The notes under the pieces: generated by a model | Told to the model about the DNA's origin: nothing | Databases searched by the model: none | Seen by the model: the letters and a program-made list of their open reading frames with translations, nothing else | Shown here: positions 11,801-22,782 of the stretch, piece by piece | How the letters are laid out: each line of letters opens with the position of its first letter | Numbering within the stretch: the stretch's first letter is position 1 | Translations under genes and position numbers: made by a program | Source: Entonaema liquescens | Lineage: Eukaryota > Ascomycota > Sordariomycetes > Xylariales > Xylariaceae | Reading direction: 5' to 3' | Assembly (NCBI GenBank): GCA_902805475.1 | Contig: CADCSX010000013.1 | Location: 1-64,000, forward strand | DNA length: 64,000 nucleotides

Positions 11801-12531
11801 TTCAATTATATCATAGTATTATGGTATATAGTATGTTAAGAGTATTTCTATTGGAAATACCTGTTTTAATAGGGATTCTCACATTTATATACAAATTCTT
11901 TTCTATATATAGAGTTTTCTTTAAATTAGATACATATTTTTGCACAATAAAAATTCTATAAAAATAATTTAGTATTTATAATATATATATATACTAGGTT
12001 TATTATATATAAGTTCTATTTGCTTTGATTCACCACCTAACTGGTTAAATCCCTACAATATAGTTGTAATAATTACTGAGGGTTTTAACTATAGCCTTAT
12101 CTTTAAGACGGTATGTGGATTGACTATTTAAATTTAATTCTAATGATTTAGTTATGTTTAAATAGAATTGTATATATTAATCTTTTGTGATTAATAGTTG
12201 GTCTTGTAGTATTTATTTATTATTATATAACATTATCTTGAAATCAAGCTTTAGTTATTTCGTAAAAGTTTTTGTTCTTTATCTTAATAAGGTTTACTAT
12301 AATAAATATTTTTATAGGTACTAAATTAAGTCTTATTGATAAGTTTATAAGTTATATTTAAATATTAATTTTTCTAACAATTTTTACTATGATTTTTAAT
12401 ATTATAAGTTCATCCTTATTAACTACTGTAGGGTTGTAGTGGTTGGTGTTTATGTATGATATCCCAAGTTTATGGAATGAGCAGAATTATGGAATATGTT
12501 ATATGGAACGTGGTTCTCCACAAACTATTAG

Positions 12532-12729
12532 AGCAAGGGTAACCCTAACCCTGGAGATGGTAAGCTTAATCAAGGTGTGGTAGCACCAGGAGGCCACCAT
12601 GATTATGAAAATGATGGCGAATTAGCTAATGATCTGATGCGTTTACATCTAGCACAGGATATTTATAGAGCATATTGTAGTGTGGAAGAGGTGTACCGAC
12701 TATGTGGTATTATAGGAAGGCGACCTTAA
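12532..12729 (+). pseudogene. Unidentified ORF fragment (65 codons)
   Basis: Open stretch without ATG, ending GIIGRRP. It is richer in G and C than its surroundings (GGHHDYENDGELAND, LAQDIYRAYCSVEEVY). A second open piece lies just upstream in another frame (YDIPSLWNEQNYG). It probably derives from one broken passenger ORF. No family is recognised. Confidence 0.35.
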
Positions 12730-13267
12730 AATCTCTTCCATAATACTGGTAATGGCCAAACAGATCTAGACCAGCGCGCGCGCTGGAAATAGACCCCCTC
12801 TCGTATATACGAGAGGGGCTAGATGGATATAATAAATCTAATTTTATATTCCTTAAATAGTGTATTAAGGATAACATGAGGCCATGATTTTTGTAGCTAC
12901 AACTAAACACTTACCGGATATTCCACGTAGATAATTAACAGATTCAGGTATAAGGGTTGGTGAGCATGATTTGTTATTAAAAAGCTAACTCTGTAAAATT
13001 TACAGTAGTAACAAGAAATAATGATCAAATCTCCGGCCTAATGAAATTAGCAAGCGCTGGATCTGCTGCGCTGAGAAACTGGAATGGTTGCTGCCTGCGC
13101 TTCTGGGCGAAGCCCTGAGGAGGAAACTGCGTATTATTGTACAGCTCTACCCTTCGGGTCGGAGGATATATAATAAAAACATATATTAGTAAGTATTATC
13201 TAAATGCATTTTCTTTAAATATTAATATATGGTAATTAAATATTATTATGCTTAAGGACCCATTGTA

Positions 13268-13293
13268 CCCTATCTATCTTAAGATAGATAGGG
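13268..13293. repeat. Perfect 26-bp palindrome before trnR
   Basis: CCCTATCTATCTT followed by its exact reverse complement, ending three bases before trnR. A hairpin here could serve RNA processing. Confidence 0.75.
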
Positions 13294-13296
13294 TTA

Positions 13297-13367
13297 GAGG
13301 TGTTAGTTTAAAGGTAAAGCCTAGTATTACGGCTACTAAGATATAAGTTCAAGTCTTATACGCCTCT
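13297..13367 (+). tRNA. trnR: tRNA-Arg (ACG)
   Basis: Full cloverleaf by eye: acceptor GAGGTGT/ACGCCTC, D stem GTTT/AAGC, anticodon stem TAGTA/TACTA with loop TTACGGC (anticodon ACG), T stem ATAAG/CTTAT with loop TTCAAGT, discriminator T. Confidence 0.85.
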
Positions 13368-13429
13368 GCTTATATATGAGCTCATACTAGGGATATTCTC
13401 TGTGATATACTCATATATAAGTATCTAGA

Positions 13430-13840
13430 ATAAAAATTCTAGATGTTGTTTGTATTATAGCTGTTTTATTTTTATCTTTAAATTTTTTCTTAGCCCCTCG
13501 TAACCCGTATTATGAAAAAATCTCGGCTTTTGAGTGTGGATTTCATTCTTTCCTTCAAACTAGATTACCTTTTAATATTTCTTTCTTTATCTATGCTATT
13601 GTTTTCTTGCTGTTTGATTTAGAGATTTTATTACTTTATCCTTTTTCAGTTAGTGCTTATAATAACGATATTTATGGGTTAATAGTTATGTTAATTTTTT
13701 CTATTGTTATCACTATCGGATTTGTTTTCGAGTTAGGAAAGGGAGCGTTAAAAATATCTAACCAACAGCTAGATAATTTTTCATCAGATAAAAGATCAAT
13801 AAATAGCCTTAATTATCTAGGAAATTTAACATCTAGATAG
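13430..13840 (+). CDS. nad3: NADH dehydrogenase subunit 3
   Basis: Small membrane subunit of complex I. Clear family blocks: FFLAPRNPYYEKISAFECGF, then FNISFFIYAIVFLLFDLEIL and FVFELGKGALKI. Three membrane segments are present. The frame is open from 13421 but holds no ATG before the conserved region. I placed the start at ATA 13430 provisionally. A non-ATG start or a lost first segment is possible, and a nearby ATG (13443) is out of frame. It is followed by a GC cluster and then the atp9-like gene. Confidence 0.88.
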   Translation: MKILDVVCIIAVLFLSLNFFLAPRNPYYEKISAFECGFHSFLQTRLPFNISFFIYAIVFLLFDLEILLLYPFSVSAYNNDIYGLIVMLIFSIVITIGFVFELGKGALKISNQQLDNFSSDKRSINSLNYLGNLTSR

Positions 13841-13894
13841 TATACTTGAAAACTAGACAGTAAAAGATTCTATTTCGTTTCTGGGGTAAATTAA

Positions 13895-14008
13895 TCCTGC
13901 GCAGGCTTCCTGAGCGAAGCTCCCCCCCCCCCGCAAGCTTTAGCTTCGCTAGGAGGGGGGGGGGAGCTTCGCTCAGGAGGCCTAACAGGACTGCTACGCT
14001 GTATATAA
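13895..14008. repeat. Nested GC cluster between nad3 and atp9
   Basis: An outer element (TCCTGCGCAGG ... GGACTGCTACGCTGTA) is split by an inner poly-C/GCAAGCTTTAGCTTCGCTAG/poly-G hairpin. The same nested pair recurs at 15863-15975, and the outer element appears without the inner one at 2845-2888. Confidence 0.8.
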
Positions 14009-14133
14009 TTAAATATTCTTTTTCCTTAAAGGTATACCTTTTATAAAAAACTTGCTTATTTTTTTAGTTAAAGATTTATTAATCTATATATATTTTTTTT
14101 ATATATAAACGTTATATCAATGATAATTTTGGA

Positions 14134-15651
14134 ATGATACAGGCTGCAAGGATAATAGGTTTAGCTACTACAGGTTTAATAGGAGCAAGAGTTGGAATCG
14201 GTGTAGTATTTGGTGCTTTAATCCTAGGAGTAGCTAGAAACCCTACCTTAAGAGGTCCATTATTTTCATATGCTATTTTAGGGTTTGCTTTCAGTGAAGC
14301 TACTGGATTATTTGCATTAATCGTAGTATTTGGTGCATTAATCGTAGTATTTGGTGCTTTAATCTTAGGAGTAGCTAGAAACCCTACCTTAAGAGGTCCA
14401 TTATTTTCAGATTTACATCTTAGGGTTTGCTCACTTTTTTTGCATAGTGAGTTAGGGTTAATAATTTTTACTTTTTTTTTAGCTTATTACTTTCCTATAA
14501 TAGGTAATAGTAGTCACAATATCTTTAATTTATTAAGTTATATTTTTATTGCTTCAGGTGTAGGTTGTATTATTTCTAAGAGCAGTTATTTGGATCTATT
14601 TAAATTATTACTTATTAGTTTTAAAAATGGTTTGTTTAGTTTCTTAAATATAAAAAATCTAAAAAATAGATTAATCTATTTAATTCTAATAATCCCCGTA
14701 TTATTTACTATCTTTGGGGATTATATATATTTAATGTTAAACTTTGGATTAATCTTTAATAACGTAAAATTGTTACTATATTTTATGGGAAATGGAAATG
14801 ATAAGTTTTTAATAAAAATATGAGAGAGTTTATTTTATATTCTATCTTGTGATATTATTATATTATTATTATTTTTTTTTAAGGATTGTCCGTTCTTATT
14901 AACTGACGGATCCTCTGGTTCAGAAAATGGTAATTCTAATACTAATGAGTTAAATTCCAATTCTAATAGTTCAAACCCTAATTTAAATCCTAATAATCCT
15001 GATTTTATTTATGCAAGTGAATCAAGTCAAAATGATGAAGGTTTTATTAATGTGTCAACAACACTTCCCGATATTGAGGGTGAACTTCCCATTATTCATA
15101 CTGATAGATTAATCATTAGAGCTCCAGCACATACAGATCTTGATGCTTACTATTCTCTTAGATCTCAACCTGAGGCTATGACGGACTCAGGAAGTGGTAG
15201 ACCGGATGCCAATATAAGTAAAACCCTAAATAAACTTGAACGTCTTATTAATAGGGATAAGGGCAGCGTATATTTTTTTGTTTTCCTAAAAAACTCTGAC
15301 GGTTCAGAAGGAGATTTTATAGGAGATGGTGGAGTTCATAACTTTAAGTCAGATAGCACAGGATGACCAGAATTTGGCTATAAATTCAAAAAAGAATTTT
15401 GAGGCCAAGGGTACGGTACTGAGTTTGGAAAGGCTTTTATGGATTTTTGAGGTAATCTTCCGCGTAAAAATGTAGAAATACCAGTTGCTCCTTCGTCTAT
15501 TGATAATCATGATGGTTTGCAAGTCATAGAACGATTGACTGCTTATACTAGAAATGAAAACCTAGCTAGTCAAAATGTATTAAGAAAACTGGGGTTTAAA
15601 TCCTTTGAAGGATTAAAAAATGGGTTAATTAATTGACGTAAATTATTCTAG
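14134..15651 (+). CDS. atp9-derived membrane protein fused to GNAT acetyltransferase
   Basis: One 505-aa frame with five TGA Trp codons. Residues 1-66 resemble ATP synthase subunit c, including the essential Glu in [11 protein letters not shown]. The Gly-rich helix is altered (GARVGIG, and two residues short). Helix 2 then runs into a second copy of [21 protein letters not shown], so it cannot be a normal subunit c. About four hydrophobic segments follow (residues 100-255), then an Asn/Ser linker. Residues ~310-505 form a RimJ/RimL-like GNAT domain: [14 protein letters not shown], then [20 protein letters not shown] (acetyl-CoA loop) and LRKLGF. This closely resembles the minus-strand GNAT at 36042-36818. 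The TGA in FWGQGYG shows adaptation to mitochondrial translation. A working atp9 is presumably elsewhere or nuclear. Confidence 0.85.
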
Positions 15652-16090
15652 ATCTATATTATTTATAGTCTTTCCAGGTTAAATCTTCCTATTACCTTCC
15701 CCCCGCAAGCTTTAGCATCGCTAGGGGGGGGGGGGGGGAAGAAGATAAGGGCCATATATCTATACAATTATTTAATATTTGTTATATAGGTGTGTTAATT
15801 TAATGGTAGAATAAAGAAGTTGATATTTTTTTAGTTCGAGTCTTATAGACTTGTTTAGTTTAATCCTGCGCAGGCCTCCTGATGAAGTCCCCCCCGCAAG
15901 CTTTAGCTTCGCTAGGGGGGGGGGTGGGAAGGAGGGTTTATATAGGAGGCCTAGCTGGACTGCTACGCTGTAGATAAAATAAAGGTAAATTTTTCATCCT
16001 CGAAAGAGGTTAGTTCGAATGTATCACACTCTCTCCTATATTGAAAAATAAGGGTGTTTATACAACAATTTAAATATTAATAAATATACA
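15652..16090. repeat. Spacer with two GC clusters
   Basis: Clusters lie at about 15695-15745 and 15863-15975, both with GCAAGCTTTAGC(T/A)TCGCTAGGGGG cores; the second is nested in the TCCTGCGCAGG/GGACTGCTACGCTGTAG element. Between them are tRNA-like scraps (AATTTAATGGTAGAAT, TAGTTCGAG) that do not fold convincingly. Confidence 0.65.
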
Positions 16091-17817
16091 ATGAATATTA
16101 CACTAATACTTTTTTTGACAGGGATTCTAGGATTCGTATTGAATAGAAAAAATATTATATTGATGCTCATCTCGATAGAGGTGATGTTATTGTCTATAAC
16201 ATTTTTAATATTGGTAAGTTCACTTAATATTGATGATATAATAGGCCAAACTTATGCTATCTATATAATAGCAGTAGCAGGTGCAGAATCTGCAATAGGT
16301 TTGGGTATTCTGGTAGCTTTCTATAGATTAAATCTTTCTTTGTTTTCTTTCTATCTATCCTACAATCACACTTCGGTGCCTTTTTGTAAAAATGTGAATA
16401 AAATCCCTCAACAAATAAGATATTACTCAACTAATGTTAGCAATAGAAATTTTAGTAATTCTTATATAGACCCTTGATTCATTACCGGCATTTTTGACGC
16501 GGAAAGTTCTTTTGTAGTAACTGTTTTAAAAAATCCTAGATATAAAACAGGGTGAAATGTTCAAGCTAGAGTACAAATAAAAATGCATGAAATCGACAGA
16601 GTTCTAATAGAAAACATTAGAAATTATTTTGGTAATATTGGTTATATATCTAAACCTAATGATAAAAATTTAACTGTTGAATTTAGAGTTAGTACTTTAA
16701 ATGATTTAATTTACATAATTATACCTCATTTTGATAAATATCCCTTAAAAACAAAAAAACATGTGGATTTCTTATTATTTAAAGATATTGTTCTATTAAT
16801 GAAAAACAAAGAACATAATACTTTAGAAGGTATCCAAAAAATAGTTAATATAAAAGCGTCATTAAATACTGGTTTAACTGAAAATTTAAAAGAAGCATTC
16901 CCTAATACATTAGCTTTAAATGATTTAGATTCTAATATCTCGTATGATAATATAGATCCTAAATGAATGGCAGGATTTTGTACAGGAGAATCAAATTTCT
17001 TTATTACAGTTCAAAATTCTAAAACCAAAACAGGTTTAGCTACATCATTAAGGTTTTCAATTGCTCAACATTCAAGAGATTTATTCTTTTTAGAAAGCTT
17101 TGTAAAATTCTTTAATTGCGGATACGTGTCTAATTATAAAAATCGTTTAATCTGCGAATTTATTGTTACTAAGATTGGTGATATAAATAAATATATTATT
17201 CCTTTTTTTGAAGAAAATTTAATATTAGGATCAAAATATTCAAATTATTTAGATTTCAAACAAGCAGCCGAAATAATAATAAATAAGGAACATTTAAATA
17301 AAGAGGGATTAGAAAGGATTTTATTTATAAAAAAATCCCCACATTTTATAAGGAAAAATTGTAAATAATCATAGATAAGATTAGGTCCAAAGAATACATG
17401 ATCAAGGTGAAGTAAATCTTCATCTAGTTTTCCTAACAGAGCAACCTTTACGGGTTATTTCATTAGCAAGCTCTAGGAAAGCGAAACCATCAAATTGCGG
17501 GGAGTTCTTAAAGACAAATCTACTAAATTATTATAGTAATATAATAATGGAACAGGTAATGACTCGTTGTAAGGTAATAACGATTTGTATGAAGAAATGA
17601 AATAGATAATCCGCAGCCAAACACTTATTACTATAAATTAGTAAGGTGTGCAGTTCATCGACTAAATGGTGGTTGGTGTTAATATTAATAATAATGCTTA
17701 AGATATAGTCAGACATAACTTAATAGTTATGGAATTACCCTAGCCTACCTAAGGAAATTATATTTCTACGGAAAAGGGGGAAAACGAAGAGGAAGTATAG
17801 CTATAGAATATAAATAA
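16091..17817 (+). CDS. nad4L: NADH dehydrogenase subunit 4L (two exons)
   Basis: Small membrane subunit of complex I. Exons 16091-16329 and 17787-17817 join to 89 aa, ending [14 protein letters not shown]. Typical block: [17 protein letters not shown]. Start ATG 16091 gives [15 protein letters not shown], the usual N-terminus. The TAA overlaps the nad5 ATG by one base, the standard Pezizomycotina arrangement, so the two genes are probably co-transcribed. Confidence 0.95.
16330..17368 (+). CDS. LAGLIDADG endonuclease fused to nad4L exon 1
   Basis: Continues the nad4L frame to TAA 17366. Motif 1 is [12 protein letters not shown] (about 52 residues in). Motif 2 is [12 protein letters not shown], where Asp and Gly are replaced. 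Linker [21 protein letters not shown] is typical. Four Trp residues are coded by TGA. With both acidic motifs altered, it may have kept only splicing (maturase) function. Confidence 0.8.
16330..17786 (+). other. Group I intron of nad4L
   Basis: Interrupts the Leu codon of YRLRGS and ends in G at 17786. Core pieces follow the ORF: AAATTGCGGGG near 17492, AATCCGCAGCCAAAC near 17608, CATCGACTAAATG near 17655 and GATATAGTCAGAC near 17702. Confidence 0.85.
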
Positions 17818-20800
17818 TGTATTTAGTCATAATAATCTTACCTTTATTAGGATCTATAGTTTCTGGCTTTTTTGGTAGAAAAGTTGGGATACGTGGTGCA
17901 CAGTTTATTACATGTTTTAATGTAATACTTACAACAATTTTAGCAGTGTTAGCCTTTTTTGAAGTAGGATTTAATAACATACCGGTATCAATTGAATTAT
18001 TTAGATGAATTGATAGTGAATGATTTTACATTATATGAGGTTTTGAATTCGATAGCTTAACAGTGACTATGTTAATACCCGTTTTAATTATAAGTTCTTT
18101 AGTTCATATATATTCAATATCGTACATGAGCAATGATCCCCACGTACAACGTTTCTTTAGTTATTTAAGTTTATTTACTTTTATGATGATTATATTAGTT
18201 ACAGGTAATAATTACCTGTTAATGTTTGTAGGATGAGAAGGTTACCTCAAATGCCTTATATGGCTATGCTTATATATTAGTTTAATAGTTTATATTTATG
18301 TTTATTTTTGACCTAAAAATAAAATTAATAGTAAAACAGTAAATTGCTTTAGTTCTGTCTCGAGTTTTCATAATTGTGAGAATATATCTTTAATAATAGG
18401 ATCTTTATTAGGTAACTCTTATATGAGTAAATCTTCTTCAGGTATAATAATTACTTTTATAAATTGCAGTGATAATATAGAATATTTAATGTGATTCCAT
18501 CTACGTATGGTTTGCAGTGGGTATTGTAGTTCTAAAAAACCTAAGTTAAATAAAATAATCTCTAAAAATAATAAAATATTATATACCTATAAGATCAATA
18601 GTTATAATTTACCTGGTTTTGATTGACTTTATGAAAGGTTTTACGTTTCCCTATTAGGGGCTATTAAACCAAAAAAAGTAATACCTAGTAATTTCGAAAA
18701 ATTTTTAACTCCTTTATCCTTAGCTACATGATATTTAGGTGGTACAGATAAATTACCTAAATTACACGAGTCTAGTTTTATAATTAAAAAGGAAGATTTA
18801 GTATTTATCTCAGATATCCTAAAAATTAAATATAGTTTAGATATAATTACACAATTAAAAGATAATGGTAAAGTTGTTTTTATATTCAAAATTCTTCAAT
18901 AGAAAAATTTTCCGATATAGTTAAACCATATATTTTACCTTCGTTACATTATAAATTAAAAGGTCAACACAATAAATTAACATTATGAAGTTATAATCAT
19001 ACAAATAGCAGAAGTTATTCCACAAATATGAAAAACATAAAGTCTACAATTAATTATAAAAAGGAGTACGAATTAAGTATTATACAAAAAGAAGCTTTAA
19101 TTGGTATTATCTTAGGAGACGGATTTCTAGAAAGAAATAAACCTAGTCATAATACAAGATTAAGAATAGAGCAATCTTATCCTGAGAAGGAAGAATACTT
19201 AAAGAGTTTACATGAATTGTTAGAACCTTTAACTTTGATGGTACCGACAATATTAACAAGAAATAACCAGAAAAGAGGTCTTACTACTAAATCATTATAT
19301 TTTAGAACTCTTGCTATGCCTTGTTTAAACTATTATCATGAATTATTTTATCCAAATAAAAAAAGATAATCCCAAGAAACCTAGAAGAGTTATTGACAGC
19401 TAGAGGGCTAGCGTACTGAATCATGGATGATGGAGGAAATCAGTGTATAACCAAACCATTCTTCATACAAGATCTTTTAGTAAAGAAGAGGTTATATATC
19501 TTCAATTTGTACTAGAGAGAAACTTTGATCTAAGAACAAGATTAGAAGAAAAAAAAGAAGATCAGTGAGTTATCTATATCCCGGTAAGACAAAAAACAAG
19601 ACTTAAAGATATTGTAGGTCCATACATGCATCAAAGTATGCTTTATAAAATATAAATTAATATATAAGTATAGTTATAGTTAGTAATTTAAAATACATCA
19701 ATTATAAAAAAATGTATTCCTACTAGCAACATTGTTGAAAACGATCAAATAAATAAAGTTAATTTATAGATCGTCGATTTAGTTCTTTTTGGATCGCGAT
19801 AGACTGGATCAACAATGGGTATCTAAGTACAAGCTTAAGATGCTTAATGTACAGTCAGAATGTTTATATTTTTAATATATCAAGGCTTTAAATAAAACCA
19901 GTTAGGTATTAAAGTACAAGGAATAAATATTTAACTTTATGTATTTCTTGCAGGGGTAGCTTATGGCTATACCTATATTTATACATATTTATTTATTCTA
20001 AACATTCGGTGGGAGTTTGTTCTTATTTATTAGTAAGTTTCTGATTTACTAGAATAGCCGCAAACCAAAGTTCTATATCTGCATTTTTAACAAATAGAGT
20101 GGGTGATTGTTTCTTAACAGTTGGAATGTTTGCTATTTTATGAAGTCTAGGTAACTTAGATTATGCCACAGTATTTACATTAGCTCCGTACATGAACGAA
20201 AATGTGGTAACTATTATAGGTATATGTTTATTAATAGGTGCTATGGCCAAAAGTTCTCAAGTAGGTCTTCACGTATGATTACCTATGGCGATGGAAGGTC
20301 CTACTCCAGTTTCTGCTTTAATACACGCTGCAACAATGGTTAGAAGTAGCCGTTGATTAATGTGAATTAATCAATTATGATATCGCTATATGCTGGGATC
20401 ACCTTACATCAAGTTTATTTATATTTTAAGTTTATTCTTAAATAAGATAAATGATAAAATCTTGTGTTTTATAATAAAATTTTCAGCTTCTAACGAAGTT
20501 ATGTCTAGCACACCACTTGTCGATGTGCGCAAGGCTATTATAAAAGGGGTTAATCAGCAGGAAACTTTAATACAAAATAAAGGATCCTCAGAGACTACAC
20601 GCGATATAACTTATAATTTTTATGAATATTCTTATTTAATACCTCAACACAAAAAAAATGAATAGTCAGTTTTTAGAGTGATTCATAGGTTTTACAGAAG
20701 GAGATGGTTCTTTTATTGTATCTAAAAATAAAGTTTATTTTGATATAACTCAAAGTCTTTCAGATATACAAGTTCTTTATTATATAAAAAAAGAATTAGG

Positions 20801-22782
20801 TTTCGGTAAAGTTTTAATTAGAGAGGAAGAACCTAGAAATGTAGGAGTTTTTTATGTTTCTTCAAAAGAAAATTTTACTAACTTAATTCATATTTTTAAT
20901 GGGAATTTATCCACTCATTATAAAAAAGAACAATTTAAAGTATGATTGGATACATATAACAAGCAATATAGTATGAATATTACTTTTAAAGATCAATTGG
21001 TTAAACCTAGTTTATATAGAGGTTGAATATCTGGTTTTGTAGACGCTGAAGGTAGTTTTTATGGTAGAGTTAAGAGTTGTTCTACATCAAAACTTAGAAA
21101 AGCTCCACATTTAACATTCCAAGTGTCTCAAAAAGAATTTGATATAATTAAAGCACTTCGAGATATATTTTTAAATACTGATACTTTAGATTTAAAAAAT
21201 GTTAGATATGACAAAAGTTGAGAAGGTTGAACATTTCATTGTTCATCTTTTACTAAACTTAAAGTTATTAGAAATTATTTTTCTAGATATGAATTAAAAA
21301 CAAAAAAATCTCTTTCATATACAAAATGATGTAAAATACATGATATGATATTAAATAAGGAGCATCTTACGTTAGAAGGTTTAAATAAAATAGATCTTTT
21401 AACTAAAGATATAAACAAATTTATAAGTTAAAGATATAGTCCGATCCATATTGTAAAAATATGGCGTGCTATTCCTTAAAGTTAAGGATAGCCAACACAA
21501 ATGTACTGCAGGTGTATATCTATTGATTCGTTCATCTCCTTTAATAGAATATAGTTCTGCTGTTTTATTATTAACTTTATGACTAGGTGCCGTTACTACT
21601 GTATTTAGTTCTCTTGTGGGATTATTTCAACAAGATATTAAAAAAGTTATTGCCTATTCCACAATGAGTCAATTGGGAATGATGGTTATAGCTATAGGTT
21701 TATCTTCTTATAACTTAGCTTTATTTCACCTAGTTAATCATGCTTTCTATAAGGGACTATTATTCTTAGGAGCTGGGGCTGTAATTCATGCAGTAGCAGA
21801 TAATCAGGATTTCAGAAAATACGGGGGATTAATTTCATTTTTACCTTTAACATATTCTGTTATATTAATAGCTAGTCTTAGTTTAGTAGCTTTTCCTTTT
21901 ATGACAGGATTCTATAGTAAAGATTTTATATTAGAATCAGCTTTTGGTCAGTATTACTTTAGTAGTATTGCTGTATATGTCATAGCAGTAATAGGTGCAA
22001 TATTTACTACTTTGTATTCAGTTAAAGTTTTATATTTAACTTTCTTAACTAACCCTAACGGATCTATGGCTTATTATAAACATGCTCATGAAGGTGATTT
22101 GTTTTTAAGTTTACCTTTAGTAGTATTAGCTATATTTTCTATATTTTTTGGTTATGTAACTAAAGATATTTTTATAGGTTTAGGTTCAAGTTTTTTTATC
22201 GATAACAGTATTTTTATACATCCTCTTCATGAAATAATGTTAGATACTGAATTTGCAGTTCCTGTGTTATTTAAATTATTACCTTTAGTTTTCACTATTT
22301 CATTTAGTATTTTTGCTATTATTTATTCAGAATTTTTACCTGAATCTTTAGTTAATTTTAAATTTACTAAATTAGGATATAATATTTTTGGTTTTTTTAA
22401 TCAAAGATTTTTAGTAGAAATGTTTTATAATAAGTACATTACTAATTTAGTTTTAAATTTAGGAGGACAAACTACTAAAGTATTAGATAAAGGAAGTATA
22501 GAATTAATAGGACCTTTTGGTCTTGAGTTAGGATTAATAAAATTAAGTAAAAATATAGCATCTTTAAGTACAGGAATTGTAACTAGTTATGCATTATATA
22601 TTTTAATGGGTTTTGTTATATATTTATTAATTACTTATTTAACATTATTAAATTTTGATATAATACTATTATTTGTACTAACTGTTATTTCATTGGGTGT
22701 TGTGAATTTTTATTCTAATTTAAATAATAAAGGTTTAGAATCTAATTTTTCAATTATTTATACTTTTATTATTTTAAGTTAA
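17817..22782 (+). CDS. nad5: NADH dehydrogenase subunit 5 (three exons)
   Basis: Proton-pumping membrane subunit of complex I. Exons 17817-18242, 20009-20340 and 21504-22782 join to 678 aa. Landmarks: [82 protein letters not shown] and [19 protein letters not shown]. After the usual end ([19 protein letters not shown]) about 50 further residues follow, hydrophobic then polar, to TAA 22780. The reading frame stays open after that stop, so the tail may once have been longer. TGA is Trp in all three exons. Confidence 0.95.
18243..18902 (+). CDS. LAGLIDADG_2 protein fused to nad5 exon 1
   Basis: Runs on from GWEG to TAG 18900. After a membrane-like stretch it shows [33 protein letters not shown] and TPLSLATWYLGGTDK. 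Active relatives have LLGD and IMDDG; here both are lost (Asn; Leu-Gly-Gly). I expect no cleavage, perhaps a maturase or a relic. Confidence 0.7.
19028..19655 (+). pseudogene. Second LAGLIDADG_2 endonuclease, two frameshifts
   Basis: Well-conserved family member: [18 protein letters not shown], then [19 protein letters not shown] and LAYWIMDDGG, then [19 protein letters not shown]. Both acidic motifs are intact. Frames shift at the A-run near 19363 and again near 19437 after DDGG. Both are single-base slips, so a recent loss or a sequencing error is possible. Confidence 0.75.
20341..21503 (+). other. Group I intron 2 of nad5
   Basis: Splits the Val codon of ATMV/TAGVYLL, ending in G at 21503. 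Core pieces flank the ORF: TATGCTGGGATC near 20390, AATCAGCAGGAAAC near 20550, CTCAGAGACTACACG near 20588 and GATATAGTCCGATCC near 21433. Confidence 0.85.
20658..21431 (+). CDS. LAGLIDADG homing endonuclease, 257 aa
   Basis: Free-standing within the intron, from ATG 20658 to TAA 21429. Two intact motifs: [12 protein letters not shown] (about residue 10) and [12 protein letters not shown] (about residue 120). The typical ending is [18 protein letters not shown]. Several TGA Trp codons, no frameshift. This is one of the few apparently active enzymes in the window. The preceding open stretch (20390-20665) is ribozyme sequence, not a gene. Confidence 0.85.

Larger units (their letters stand above)
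11801..13296. other. Spacer with one ORF fragment and GC clusters
   Basis: Mostly AT-rich and without recognisable genes. It holds an unidentified ORF fragment (12532-12729), a CAGCGCGCGCGCTG/GACCCC hairpin at 12765-12826, and two GC clusters at about 13027-13125 that repeat sequence from 2729 and 5884. Confidence 0.6.
18243..20008 (+). other. Group I intron 1 of nad5
   Basis: Inserted after GWEG, ending in G at 20008. Core at about 19735-19865 (GAAAACGATCAAA, GATCGTCG, GACTGGATCAACAATGGG, ATGCTTAATGTACAGTCAG). It holds two LAGLIDADG_2 genes in a row. Confidence 0.85.

Noticed and set aside
14134..14400. Functional mitochondrial atp9
   Set aside because: The Gly-rich helix is altered and the second helix is replaced by a partial repeat, so it cannot form a normal c-ring subunit.
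15780..16040. tRNA-like pieces (AATTTAATGGTAGAAT, TAGTTCGAG, GTTAGTTCGAAT) around a GC cluster
   Set aside because: Outer GGTGTG and CACACT could pair as an acceptor with the cluster as insert, but the T arm and anticodon arm do not fold well. Too weak to call a tRNA.
20390..20665. 91-codon ORF before the nad5 intron 2 endonuclease
   Set aside because: It coincides with the ribozyme core (TATGCTGGG, AATCAGCAGGAAAC, CAGAGACTAC), so the frame is incidental.
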